64,000 bases of DNA, taken from JBAZZQ01 sp041658725 (GTDB lineage Bacteria; Planctomycetota; Phycisphaerae; JAAYCJ01). Positions within the stretch are counted from its first letter, which is position 1. Each line of letters starts with the position of its first letter. This document shows positions 9,701-18,355 of the stretch, piece by piece. Where the stretch lies: contig JBAZZQ010000003.1 of assembly GCA_041658725.1 (NCBI GenBank), positions 36,564-100,563 of the forward strand, written 5' to 3'. Below the pieces are notes generated by a model. The model saw nothing but the letters and a program-made list of their open reading frames with translations. It made no database searches and was not told the DNA's origin. Made by a program: the position numbers and the translations under genes.

Positions 9701-9809
9701 GGTCATAGCGGGAAGGGACTTGATTTCGAACCGAAAATTTGAACCTGTGATTACGTTGAATCCTCTGGAAATTTGCATGTGGCGGTTTGTGAAATCGGAT
9801 ACAAAATGA
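6738..9809 (+). CDS. Secreted GH42-like glycoside hydrolase
   Basis: A 1023-residue exported enzyme with a signal peptide (about 1-25, ending SVAA). An N-terminal beta-rich domain is followed by a TIM barrel: GYEMGNQPF carries the probable acid/base E533, and NFEYG the probable nucleophile E699, 166 residues later. The segment VAMLYPAPARWF to about residue 900 resembles the class I glutamine amidotransferase-like trimerisation domain of GH42 beta-galactosidases. The length is greater than the usual ~650-700 because of the N-terminal part. The ribosome binding site is GAAAGG. Its position directly before the transporter genes suggests it releases the imported oligosaccharides. Galactosidase activity is inferred. 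Confidence 0.8.
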   Translation: MPTKTMNWIVLFFFLSLLARSVAADEPSPGPYHLIFGIGLHDEGAFTPVGQSDGMTFIVELRCDNETKEIFRRHRPKENHAPEYFSADMSPWAGRTIRLRFIADPGPNHNAAYDWGVWIEPRIVRGVVPPKWWERKNLFQSDKLRVIFDAVDSYEKATLGVGDKIGLRAGAQFNPCSVPIGWGLLGFAEKYSGKKKVRGILHEPAWDNEATLSWAQYTLVLNLAGTLVSSDTGSNTKRMDTSQAARAVRRLDEAATLGKELDALIARGRRQGLQMRMPRVTAAVLKVFVPRLREDLDGIAWYCGPNFPGWFYNKGTPPGYVTVKVKMAEKSPKDIYPPAFIEERKQRGILLAPYLVQTAGRALAEAREILAHPEADVKFPEYDMGKLKIRDGYFYDGDQPALLTGLYTNRDVKQDYDAISEMGICFTQPERLNVFTTLVGEQETSRGFIDSFVVRDTLEPAGKANIGCLFDLGLHYLPEWAYKKYPDLTNPGSDHNHYAPYLVTSKGFRDVVRWYLDQLVPTTAKFPMTLGYEMGNQPFLNPWSPAVIRQFQDWAKMEYKTIDAANQQWLSTFTSFSQVQPDKNFRLIQPVGLRYDWVKFQHRITGEWYRWLKAELNKHDPHGWVEVQPAGNFFDPQKFPGHDAHRVAIDEVDLYRNITDISGIDACTWFWGRLVYDQGGQFYDLLRSIAPAKPIVNFEYGLSTYNSKTIWDPAYIRGSLWYSYLHGMGGCTTWIWTLAEERDETQTNTLARWPDRIETFGRTALELRRHARAIAAFGRPSSEVAMLYPAPARWFAGTGPSDYFEQARAMWNAASFLDTSFDFITDEQITEGRLTRYKILLIPSSPYMQDGSYRHIQKFVHQGGILLTNGGLGFDAYGHSRETEDFLGSARNADHYAVAREAGKKFGRGIVYNVLPTSAGAYGLLFRRIYDQAGISRPVRVKMQTGLPNWTIEARTVKETDRANQYLFYCFNLGNRAEQILITLQKGMVIAGRDLISNRKFEPVITLNPLEICMWRFVKSDTK

Positions 9810-9965
9810 CCACCATCAACGGGGGTTAGAGAAAATTTGAAACCTCTCCATAAGAGTCGGTGAGTATAATGAAGGTAGCAGGCGATAAGCAGTCGGTAAT
9901 TTTGTTAGGATCGGCAATTGAATCGGCAGAGTGAAGTTCATACATATCCCTTTGGTAAACCGGCA

Positions 9966-12932
9966 ATGCGACCCAGACGTTATGGGAAGGTCACCGGTTG
10001 GATAGGTCTTGTTTTTCTTATTGTCGGGAGCCCAAATCAATTCGGTGTCCAGGCGGAACCGGTAACCCTCCATTTATGGAACATTCCTCCCAAAAGTTCA
10101 ACCCAGCCCCTGGAGATCGCCCGGCGGCGGACGTTTGACGCTTTCTGCCGACTACATCCCGAGATCAAGGTCCAAGCCATGGTCCCCATGAAGATCGAGG
10201 GACCGGCCGCGGAAGGCAATGAATTTCTGGCCGTGGCCGGGGGCGTGGCCCCGGATGTCTTTTACCTCTTTGGCCGAAAGATCGGAGATTATTACAGTCA
10301 AGGCTTTCTGGAACCCCTGGATTCCTATCTGGCCGGTTACGTCAAGGCGACGGGAAGGCCTTACGTCGGGATCAATGCTCCCTCCCCGGTCTGGGAACTT
10401 TGTCCGATCAACCATCGGATTTATTCTGTACCTTACCTGTACTACTCCATGGCCCTGATGGCTCGAAAGGACCTGTTTGCTCGAGCGGGAGTGCCGTTAA
10501 AACCCTTGGCAGACTGGGAGGAACTTTATACGACGGCCCGGCGGCTGACCTGGCTGCCGGACAAAGAGCCGGACGCCAAGCCGGGGGATAAAGGCGTGTA
10601 CGGCCTGCATTTTCGGACGGGGGTCTATGCGGGTTGGCACATGCTCCAGTACATCTGGAGTTCTGGGAGCGAGGTCGTCCGGTCCTATTTTCCTCGACCG
10701 GAGGGAACGCTTGTCGAGGTCCCTCCCCCGCCCGTTGACTATCGGCAGTGGGGGATCGCGATCAGTGATGCCAATCGCTATTACCCAAAACTCCTGGAAC
10801 TGGAGGCCCGCCTTCGGGCCCTGAAAGTGCCATCCGATTACGGTATGACCGATCTGACGTGGCGGCTCGATGTGGATAACCCGCAAGGGGCGGCGGTCCT
10901 GGCCTTCATCCGGCGATTGGTCCATACGCCCTGGCTTCGCTGCGCCAAGGACCACCCGAACCGTGAATTCGACCTGACTCCTAAGATGCAAACGACCCGG
11001 CTCGCCCGGTGCCCGATCTGCCGGACAGAGGTGGATATTTCCCGGCCCGATGGCCGACGGCGAGTGTATACCGGCGTGGTGTCCGATGACGACGGAACCA
11101 ACACCCGAAACCTCCGTATCGAGTTCGCGATGAAGATCGGGGTGCTGGAAGAGGTATCCGATCCCTTGGAGGTAACTACCCTGGCACCTCTGCCGTTTCC
11201 GAGCCGGACCCGGGACATTCCGCGGGCCGCCTTCATTGCCGGGCACTACCTGGCGATCAATGCCACTCAGAAAGACCCACGGGTCAAGGAGGCGGCCTGG
11301 AAGTACATCGACTTCATGACCGGTCCTGAGGCCCAGCGGATTCGGGTGGAGACCTACGTCGATTACGGCCTGGCGGAATTCATCCGTCCGGCCAACCTCC
11401 AAGCTCTTGGCTATGAGGTGGAATTAAATCGAATCCCCAAGTCTCGACTGGTCCTATGGGATGAACTCGAACGCCACGCCCGCGTCGAACCTTACTGCCG
11501 GGGCTTTCAGCACGTGATGACCCGGGAACTAGGAATGACCATTGATGGAATCCTCGGGGACAAACCTGATTCCCTTGGCGTGTTTCATCGCGATCCCCAG
11601 ATCCTGCTGGCCGAGACTTGCCGCCGGGTCAATACGATGATTCTGGGTGAAATGCCGAAAGAGGTTCTGCACCGGCGGGAAAGGATCGGCTGGCTGATCG
11701 GGGTCGTCGTCCTCGGCTTGCTGGGTTTGGGAACCTATGGCACGATCCGCTTCGCCGTCCGGATGCATCAGAAGGCCGCCGATCTGGAGGGCCTGGGAGT
11801 CCGGGGCAAGACCGGACGGCGGACGTTGGCTATCCTCATCTTTCTGACCCCTGCGATTGGAACCATTCTCTTGTGGGGATACTATCCCTTGATCCGGGGG
11901 ACGATCATGGCCTTTCAGGACTTCAAGATCCTCGGCGGCTCCCGGTTTGTCGGTCTCCGCAACTTCGTCGAAACCGCTAGCAGTCCGGAATTCTGGCGAT
12001 ACATGCTCCAGACGTTTGAGTTTCTCGGATTGAACTTGGCCATGGGATTCTTTGCCCCCATCGCTCTGGCCATCTTTCTGACCGAGGTGCCCCGGGGAAA
12101 AATCCTCTTTCGCACGATCTATTATCTCCCGGCGGTCACCACGGGAATCGTGACATTGTTCCTGTGGAAACAATTGCTCTACGATCCGGCGCCTACGGGA
12201 TTGATTAACGGCATTATCCTGTCTTTTAACGATCTTTCCCCTATATGGATGATCTTCCTAAAGGGATTACTCGTCGTTTTCCTGGTCTGCCTGATTCTGG
12301 GAAATGTGCGGTTGGGACTTAGTCGCGATGTTTCACTTTGGGGACGAATCATTCCGATGGTTATCGCCCTGGTGGGAACGATTTATTTTTTTTGGCGAGT
12401 GATTGAAATCTTGAGGGGTGGATCGCCGATGGCCCTGGCCCGGTGGTTTGCCGCTTCCTGGGCCTTCCGGCCGCAGGAGTTCCTGAAGGACCCGCACTTG
12501 GCCATGATTTGGATCATCATCCCGATGATCTGGGCGGGGGTGGGTCCCGGGTGCTTGATCTATCTGGCGGCCCTGAAGGGTATTCCCGAGGAGCAGTACG
12601 AGGCGGCCGATTTGGACGGCGCGGGAATTTGGTCGAAGATCACGAACGTGGTCTTTCCGAATCTCTCCGCCCTGATCTTGATCAATTTTGTGGGGGCGGT
12701 CATCGGGGCCATGCAATCATCGTCCAATATTTTTGTGATGACCGGGGGCGGGCCGGAGGATGTGACCATGACCGTGGGGTTATCGGTCTGGTTCAACGCT
12801 TACATGTTCTTGAACTTCGGCTTGGCCACCGCCCAGGCCTGGGTTCTTGGAGCCTTGCTCATCGGGTTTACCTTATACCAACTGCGTCTGCTTAACAGGA
12901 TGCAATTTCGCACCACAAGTGCCAGGAGATAA
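9966..12932 (+). CDS. Extracellular solute-binding protein fused to MalF-type ABC permease
   Basis: The gene encodes 988 residues from the ATG at 9966; a TTG at 9918 would add 16. Residues 1 to about 35 form a signal/anchor helix. About 36-545 resemble a family 1 sugar-binding protein (GVAPDVFYLFGRKIGDYYSQG, YLAINATQKDPRVKEAAWKY). A transmembrane helix lies at 574-597, then a MalF-like permease from 620 to the end with the coupling loop EQYEAADLDGAGIWSKI at about 876. Binding proteins and permeases are normally separate, so this fusion is notable. The binding domain carries an insert with CAKDHPN and CPIC (C351). The stop is 4 bases before the next permease gene. It presumably works with that permease and the ATPase at 20598. 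Confidence 0.87.
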   Translation: MRPRRYGKVTGWIGLVFLIVGSPNQFGVQAEPVTLHLWNIPPKSSTQPLEIARRRTFDAFCRLHPEIKVQAMVPMKIEGPAAEGNEFLAVAGGVAPDVFYLFGRKIGDYYSQGFLEPLDSYLAGYVKATGRPYVGINAPSPVWELCPINHRIYSVPYLYYSMALMARKDLFARAGVPLKPLADWEELYTTARRLTWLPDKEPDAKPGDKGVYGLHFRTGVYAGWHMLQYIWSSGSEVVRSYFPRPEGTLVEVPPPPVDYRQWGIAISDANRYYPKLLELEARLRALKVPSDYGMTDLTWRLDVDNPQGAAVLAFIRRLVHTPWLRCAKDHPNREFDLTPKMQTTRLARCPICRTEVDISRPDGRRRVYTGVVSDDDGTNTRNLRIEFAMKIGVLEEVSDPLEVTTLAPLPFPSRTRDIPRAAFIAGHYLAINATQKDPRVKEAAWKYIDFMTGPEAQRIRVETYVDYGLAEFIRPANLQALGYEVELNRIPKSRLVLWDELERHARVEPYCRGFQHVMTRELGMTIDGILGDKPDSLGVFHRDPQILLAETCRRVNTMILGEMPKEVLHRRERIGWLIGVVVLGLLGLGTYGTIRFAVRMHQKAADLEGLGVRGKTGRRTLAILIFLTPAIGTILLWGYYPLIRGTIMAFQDFKILGGSRFVGLRNFVETASSPEFWRYMLQTFEFLGLNLAMGFFAPIALAIFLTEVPRGKILFRTIYYLPAVTTGIVTLFLWKQLLYDPAPTGLINGIILSFNDLSPIWMIFLKGLLVVFLVCLILGNVRLGLSRDVSLWGRIIPMVIALVGTIYFFWRVIEILRGGSPMALARWFAASWAFRPQEFLKDPHLAMIWIIIPMIWAGVGPGCLIYLAALKGIPEEQYEAADLDGAGIWSKITNVVFPNLSALILINFVGAVIGAMQSSSNIFVMTGGGPEDVTMTVGLSVWFNAYMFLNFGLATAQAWVLGALLIGFTLYQLRLLNRMQFRTTSARR

Positions 12933-12936
12933 GTCC

Positions 12937-14955
12937 ATGCCGGTCATCCCCGTGGTGGGGCGAAAATCGTTCGGAATGCGAATGCTCATCGGGGCGGTAT
13001 ACGCCCTGCTGGCCCTGGGGGCGGTGACCATGATTTATCCCTTTGGCTTGATGCTCGCGACCGCGACTACCGGGAACGCGGACTGGGAGCAGTTTCGAAT
13101 GATCCCCAGATACTGGACCGATATGGCCGAACAATTCCGAAAGTACATCATCGATAAGAACACCCTCGATGTCCTGGCTTTCGACTTTGAGCAGGAGCAC
13201 TGGTTTACAGTCCGGGACGTGGAGACTCGGGATTTTCGGGACCTGATGACGCGGCCCGCAAGGGTGTGCCACGCCATCGATGCCGATTATGCCGATTTCA
13301 TGGCCGGGATCGATCCTGACTTAAAGCAACTTCATTTTGTTGACTACGGGGACCTTCAATACAGCGTGCTCTCCCTTCGCCCGGAATATTTCCGGTGGTT
13401 GACAGCCAAGTACGGGCAGATCGATCGACTGAATGTCTTGTATGACGACACGGCGGAAACGTGGGAGGATTTCGGACTGCCCCGAGGCTACAATGGGGCT
13501 TGGGAGGCCCGACCCCTCTCGGCCCGGAACCGGGATTGGCGTGAGTTTGTTGTGACCCGCCCGTACGCCAAACAGAGGCTGGTTTCCTTGGATTACCTGG
13601 TCTTTGCCGCCCTGCGGGCCGATTACAACAACGTGCAGGTCCTCAATAAGACGGTAGGAACCTCTTTTAAGCGGCTTTTGGATGTTCGATGGACGGTGCT
13701 TTCGAAATTTGAATGGGGCCGGGACCTCCAACGAAAGATTCTCCGACGGGATATTCCCTTGGCGCAGATTCGCCTGAGAACGTTGGCCCGTCCCGCGTTC
13801 GAAACGTTTGGCCATCGCCTGTTTCCCGGAAAACGGGTTGCCTTTACGCCCAACGCTCCGCAGGACGAGGAAGCCCGCGGCATCTGGATGCACTTTGTCC
13901 GGTCGGACGACTGCAAGTTAGAGTTCATTGATCCTGTGGACCCGGCGGTTCTCTGGCGGCAATTTCTGGAAAAACGTTATGGAAACGTGCGGGATATCAA
14001 CACTGCTCACGGGACCGCCTATGTTGCGGCTGATCAGGTTCGCTTGCCTTCGACTGTGATTGATTGGGGCGCTTTCCGTAACAATCGGGTGGACATCGTC
14101 AAAAAATTCCTGCTCGGCAATTTTCAGATGGTGCTGAATTTTGTGCTCCTCCATGGGCGGGCTCTCTTAAATACGCTGATTCTTATCCTGCTGACCCTTT
14201 GCGGGACGCTGACGATAAATCCCTTGGCCGCGTATGTCCTGAGCCGGTTCCGGCTGCGGTACGCTCATCATATCCTGGTCTTTCTCCTGGCCACGATGGC
14301 CTTTCCCGCCGAGGTCATCATGATCCCCGGCTTCTTGATGGTAAAACAGTTCCCCCTGGGAATCCTGATCCTGGGCGGGGCGGCCGGATTGATGTTTTTC
14401 CTGGTTCGGTCGCTTCTGGGGATTCGTTTGCCGCTTTTTTGGAGCGTGCTGGTCGGAGGAATTCTTTCGCTGGCCGCGGGATGGTACCTGCCCCCGGTCG
14501 CGGCCCGGATGATGGGCCGGCCGGACCTGAACGTCAGCCTGATGAACACCTTCTGGGCCTTGGTCTTACCCGGCCTCGCCAGCGGCTACTCAATCTTTTT
14601 GTTGAAAGGGTTCTTCGACTCTCTGCCCCCCGAGCTCTACGAGGCGGCCATGCTGGACGGGGCTTCCGAGACTCGAATGTTCCTGATGATTACCCTGCCC
14701 CTGTGCAAACCGGTCCTGGCCGTCATTGCCCTTGGGGCCTTCACGGCCGCCTACGGCTCGTTTATGTTCGCCTTCCTGACCTGCCAGGACCCCAAAATGT
14801 GGACGCTGATGGTCTTTTTGTACCAGTTTCAGCAACAGTATTCGGTACCTTTGGTGATGGCCTCGCTGGTCGTCGCCGCCGTGCCTACCCTGCTGGTCTT
14901 TATTTTTGCCCAGAATATTATCCTGCGCGGAATTGTTATTCCAACGTTTAAATAG
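12937..14955 (+). CDS. MalG-type ABC permease with large extracytoplasmic insert
   Basis: A 672-residue sugar permease from the ATG at 12937, which has a good AGGAG site inside the end of the preceding gene. MalG proteins are usually about 280 residues. Here, after the first helix (14-38), an insert of ~350 residues lies where the first outside loop should be. It contains two similar modules, YFRWLTAKYGQIDRLN (near 151) and WRQFLEKRYGNVRDIN (near 339), that resemble helices of GH42-type barrels. The remaining helices start at about 407, and the coupling loop ELYEAAMLDGASETRMFLM lies at about 566. It pairs with the fused binding protein/permease upstream. Confidence 0.87.
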   Translation: MPVIPVVGRKSFGMRMLIGAVYALLALGAVTMIYPFGLMLATATTGNADWEQFRMIPRYWTDMAEQFRKYIIDKNTLDVLAFDFEQEHWFTVRDVETRDFRDLMTRPARVCHAIDADYADFMAGIDPDLKQLHFVDYGDLQYSVLSLRPEYFRWLTAKYGQIDRLNVLYDDTAETWEDFGLPRGYNGAWEARPLSARNRDWREFVVTRPYAKQRLVSLDYLVFAALRADYNNVQVLNKTVGTSFKRLLDVRWTVLSKFEWGRDLQRKILRRDIPLAQIRLRTLARPAFETFGHRLFPGKRVAFTPNAPQDEEARGIWMHFVRSDDCKLEFIDPVDPAVLWRQFLEKRYGNVRDINTAHGTAYVAADQVRLPSTVIDWGAFRNNRVDIVKKFLLGNFQMVLNFVLLHGRALLNTLILILLTLCGTLTINPLAAYVLSRFRLRYAHHILVFLLATMAFPAEVIMIPGFLMVKQFPLGILILGGAAGLMFFLVRSLLGIRLPLFWSVLVGGILSLAAGWYLPPVAARMMGRPDLNVSLMNTFWALVLPGLASGYSIFLLKGFFDSLPPELYEAAMLDGASETRMFLMITLPLCKPVLAVIALGAFTAAYGSFMFAFLTCQDPKMWTLMVFLYQFQQQYSVPLVMASLVVAAVPTLLVFIFAQNIILRGIVIPTFK

Positions 14956-14967
14956 AGGTGTGTCATT

Positions 14968-16851
14968 ATGATAAACGCGACCGATTTTCAATTCAAAGGT
15001 GCCTGGTGGCATTCGCCGTCGATCCTGGAGCCCATGCCCGGACCGTGGGCTGGATATGAGATATTTGGCCTGGACGTGGTGGAGGCCTGGAAGCGAATCC
15101 TCGACTGGCACAAGAACCACGGCATGGACGGGATTATCACGCAGATATCGTCGCATTTTAAGGACCGGACCCTCATGGGCTGGGGCTTTCAATACGTCCT
15201 GGACTTTGACCGCCATCCCGAGGCCCGGACGTTCGGCCTGGAATTTGTTCGACGCAATCGCCGGCGAATGGAGCAAATTCTGGAGCACGCCGATAAACTT
15301 GGGGTGAAAATGTACATCCACCATTACAATTTCATGGCCCCGAAAACCTTCGTAGAGGCCCACCCCGCGATTCACGCCAAGTGGAAGATCATCACCAACC
15401 AGGCCCTGAACGTCTACATGGCCAACAGCCGGGCGATATGCGACCGGATCGGCACGCTTTACGGAAACCTATGCTGGCGGGAACCGGTGTACCAGGAGTT
15501 CATGAAGGATCTGTGGGATGAACTTTTTGCCAAGTTTCCCTCTCTGGCGGGCGTGCTGACCACTCCGGGCGAAAACCAGTATTGCCTGTGTCCCGATTGC
15601 ACGCGGGGAGCGCGGTCGTATGAGGGAAGCGAGCTGCTGCGGGCTCGGAATGCAAACGCCAACGAATTCATCGGCCATTTCTGCGGCACGTTTCGGGAAG
15701 CCATGGCGAAAAATGGCAAGCAAGGGATATTCCGGCTTTGGGGCGTCAAACGCTCCGCCGACGAGCGGATCGACACCTCGATATACCCCCGCGATATTCC
15801 CTACATGATCAAATACCACTGGTTCGACAATGTCGATGCCGGCCCCGACCCCTTGATCGCCGATTGGATTGGCCGCGGGTTCCGGGTCTGGGTTTCGCAC
15901 GATCTTTGGGGCGAGAACGCGGGGCCGGTAGCCTGGAATCGTCCGGCGTACATCCGCCGGTTCGTAGACGAGTGCCGCCGGTTGGGTGTCGAGGGCATCG
16001 TCAGCCATCAGAACAACGACTGGGGCACTGCGGGCATTCCCGGTTGGGTCCAGGGGCTGAACCTCAAATCTTATTGCCGGTGCCTGGCCGGTTCGCCGGA
16101 TTCGGATACGGATTGGATCGAGAAGGAATATCTTCGCAAATTCGGTCCCGTCGGACCCCGTATCCAAGCCGCCATCGAGCAATACAGCGACTTCGTCTTC
16201 AATATCACCAAGCTCGTTATAATTGGAGGCGAGGGCTATACCTTTGGTTTACCGCACCCGCTGTATCCGGGGGTGGGTCGGATCGGTAATCGCGTGGATG
16301 ACTGGGTGCGAGGCGACTTGGGTGAAATTGCTGACTACATCGAATACGCACGAGCCCACGGCTGGCCGGACGACCTGTTTAGAACATTGTATATGGCAGA
16401 TCGCGATCCCTTCCGGCGACTGGAGCGCATGCGGGACTCCGCCGCCCGAGCCGTCGAAGAGCTAGACAAGATCAAGGATGAGGCACCTTCGGAGTCGCTG
16501 GGAGAGTACGAGTGGATTACCACCAGCGCCCGCCTCTGCCTGCACCAGGCGCAGGAGTATTGGCATCTATGCCGGGTCGCCGTTTTACGCGCCGCATGGA
16601 TCGGGGAAACCCGGCCCACCGTGCGAGGCGAGTTGGCACAGCGGGTCTTGGAGGAAATGGAACAGGCCCTGGCTGCCGTGCATCGGATCCGCGAGGACCT
16701 CTTGGAGCTTCAAACCGCCTCAATGGACTTCGCCCGGATTCTTCGTTGCCGATTTCCCATTGCCAACGATGGGGATCGCATGTTTTACCTGCCTTCGAGA
16801 GAAAACGAGTATGAGCAACTGAAACGGGAAATGAAGGGTAGCGATGTTTAA
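14968..16851 (+). CDS. Probable cytoplasmic glycoside hydrolase, TIM-barrel, alpha-glucuronidase-like
   Basis: A 627-residue protein without a signal peptide. The first ~400 residues look like a TIM barrel: a start WKRILDWHKNHGMDGIITQ, then MYIHHYNF, TPGENQYCLCPDC (about 197-209), IKYHWFDN and EGIVSHQNNDWG. The C-terminal ~200 residues are helical. The layout recalls GH67/GH20-like enzymes acting on acidic or amino sugars, but I cannot name the family firmly. The CxCxxC motif could bind metal. The gene follows the second permease by 12 bases and precedes another intracellular glycosidase, so it probably acts on imported oligosaccharides. Confidence 0.6.
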   Translation: MINATDFQFKGAWWHSPSILEPMPGPWAGYEIFGLDVVEAWKRILDWHKNHGMDGIITQISSHFKDRTLMGWGFQYVLDFDRHPEARTFGLEFVRRNRRRMEQILEHADKLGVKMYIHHYNFMAPKTFVEAHPAIHAKWKIITNQALNVYMANSRAICDRIGTLYGNLCWREPVYQEFMKDLWDELFAKFPSLAGVLTTPGENQYCLCPDCTRGARSYEGSELLRARNANANEFIGHFCGTFREAMAKNGKQGIFRLWGVKRSADERIDTSIYPRDIPYMIKYHWFDNVDAGPDPLIADWIGRGFRVWVSHDLWGENAGPVAWNRPAYIRRFVDECRRLGVEGIVSHQNNDWGTAGIPGWVQGLNLKSYCRCLAGSPDSDTDWIEKEYLRKFGPVGPRIQAAIEQYSDFVFNITKLVIIGGEGYTFGLPHPLYPGVGRIGNRVDDWVRGDLGEIADYIEYARAHGWPDDLFRTLYMADRDPFRRLERMRDSAARAVEELDKIKDEAPSESLGEYEWITTSARLCLHQAQEYWHLCRVAVLRAAWIGETRPTVRGELAQRVLEEMEQALAAVHRIREDLLELQTASMDFARILRCRFPIANDGDRMFYLPSRENEYEQLKREMKGSDV

Positions 16852-16866
16852 GCCGAAAGGAGTTCT

Positions 16867-18339
16867 ATGGATAATCTGAGGCCGCAAATGTCACGGTTGC
16901 CCCAGGTGATATGCGAAAAACATCCGGAATGGGTGACCCTTTTCAATACGGCATGGCGAATGGGTTTTGAGAACCTGGAATATCCGGCTCAGCCGGGATG
17001 GAAGCCGCAGCTCACCTGCATGCCCGGCCGTGGGTGCCTCTGGCAGTGGGATTCGTGCTTCATGACCCTCTTTGCCCGCTATTCCAATGGGCAGCTTCCT
17101 GGGATGAACAACCTCGACAACCTCTACCGGTTGCAGCGGGACGATGGCTTTATGGCCATGGCCTATGAAATGGACTCGGGCCGACCGGCCTACGGTGAGC
17201 GGATCAACCCGCCGCTCTTTGCCTGGGCCGAGTGGGAATACTTTCGCGTAACGGGCGATGCCTCGCGCTTTGAGTCGGTGCTGCCACGCCTCGTGCGGTA
17301 TTTCGACTGGATCAAGACAAACCGTACCCGTGCCAGTGGCCTGTACTGGTTCGAGGACAGCGGATCGAGCGGGATGGACAACTCGCCGCGCAGCGGGTGG
17401 TTGTCCGAAAAGTTGAACGGCAGCGATGTCTGCTTTATTGATTTGGCCTGCCAGCAAGCCTTGAGTGCGACGTATATTCAAAAAATAGCCCAATACATGG
17501 ATCAAGCAGGGTTGGTGGATCGGTTTGGCCAGGAGCATGATGCCTTGCGCCAATTGATCAATGGCTACCACTGGAGCGAGAAGGTGGGCCTGTATTTCGA
17601 TCTGTTCAGCCGCGACTGGAAGGACGCACGGCACAATTTCCTCAACCACAAGACGCTGGCATCGTTTTGGCCTCTGATCAGCAAGGTGGCCAATGAAGGG
17701 CAGGTCGGCCGGTTAATGGAGCATCTGGTGAACCCCAATGAGTTCTGGACTCCGCATCCCTTGCCGACGCTGTCGAAGGACGATCCAAATTACGACCCAC
17801 TGGGCGGCTATTGGCTGGGGGGTGTATGGGCTCCGACCAATTACATGGTTGCCGCGGGTTTGAAGAAGTTTCAGAAGCACGACTTGGCCCGGGAGATTGC
17901 CGTTCGCCACTTAAACGCCATGGTCGAGGTGATGCGAAGCGAAACCTATGACAGCATCTGGGAGTGCTATTCTCCCGAGTACCCGCGGCCGGGAACCGAC
18001 GGGTACGGGCACGGAGCGCTGGTTCGTTCAGATTTTGTGGGATGGACCGGGCTTGGACCAATCGCGATGCTGATTGAGCACATCTTCGGATTTGATTTCG
18101 ACGCCAAAGAAAACCGTATTACCTGGGTGATCGGAACGGAAGGCGTCCACGGTGTGGAAAATCTGACGTTTAATCATAAAACACTTTCCTGCCTTTGCCA
18201 TGGTAAAAACCCGTCGACCGGCAAGGTCCGCATTTGCGTGGAATCCTCAGGCGATATAAAACTCGTTTTGATGATCCTTGGCAAGTGCATTCAACACTCA
18301 TTTTCCCTGAAGTCGGGAAAACATGATTTAGTTTTTTAA
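16867..18339 (+). CDS. MGH1/GH63-like (alpha/alpha)6-barrel glycoside hydrolase
   Basis: A 490-residue cytoplasmic protein with the features of the trehalase/GH63/mannosylglycerate hydrolase (MGH1) group. These are LWQWDSCFMTLFAR near residue 58, the loop DNSPRSGW, GGVWAPTNYMVAAGL, and the C-terminal WECYSPEYP followed by FVGWTGLGPIAMLIE. The aspartate in WQWDS and glutamates near the end are the expected catalytic region of the group. The ATG is preceded by GAAAGGAG. It forms part of the transporter operon, 15 bases after the previous gene. The substrate is unknown; the family includes enzymes cleaving alpha-glucosidic or alpha-mannosidic bonds. Confidence 0.78.
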   Translation: MDNLRPQMSRLPQVICEKHPEWVTLFNTAWRMGFENLEYPAQPGWKPQLTCMPGRGCLWQWDSCFMTLFARYSNGQLPGMNNLDNLYRLQRDDGFMAMAYEMDSGRPAYGERINPPLFAWAEWEYFRVTGDASRFESVLPRLVRYFDWIKTNRTRASGLYWFEDSGSSGMDNSPRSGWLSEKLNGSDVCFIDLACQQALSATYIQKIAQYMDQAGLVDRFGQEHDALRQLINGYHWSEKVGLYFDLFSRDWKDARHNFLNHKTLASFWPLISKVANEGQVGRLMEHLVNPNEFWTPHPLPTLSKDDPNYDPLGGYWLGGVWAPTNYMVAAGLKKFQKHDLAREIAVRHLNAMVEVMRSETYDSIWECYSPEYPRPGTDGYGHGALVRSDFVGWTGLGPIAMLIEHIFGFDFDAKENRITWVIGTEGVHGVENLTFNHKTLSCLCHGKNPSTGKVRICVESSGDIKLVLMILGKCIQHSFSLKSGKHDLVF

Positions 18340-18355
18340 ATTTGGAGAAAAACAA

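Noticed and set aside
14199..14951. 250-codon plus-strand frame inside the second permease
   Set aside because: Arg/Gly/Pro-rich reading of an alternative frame; the permease frame carries the coupling-loop motif.
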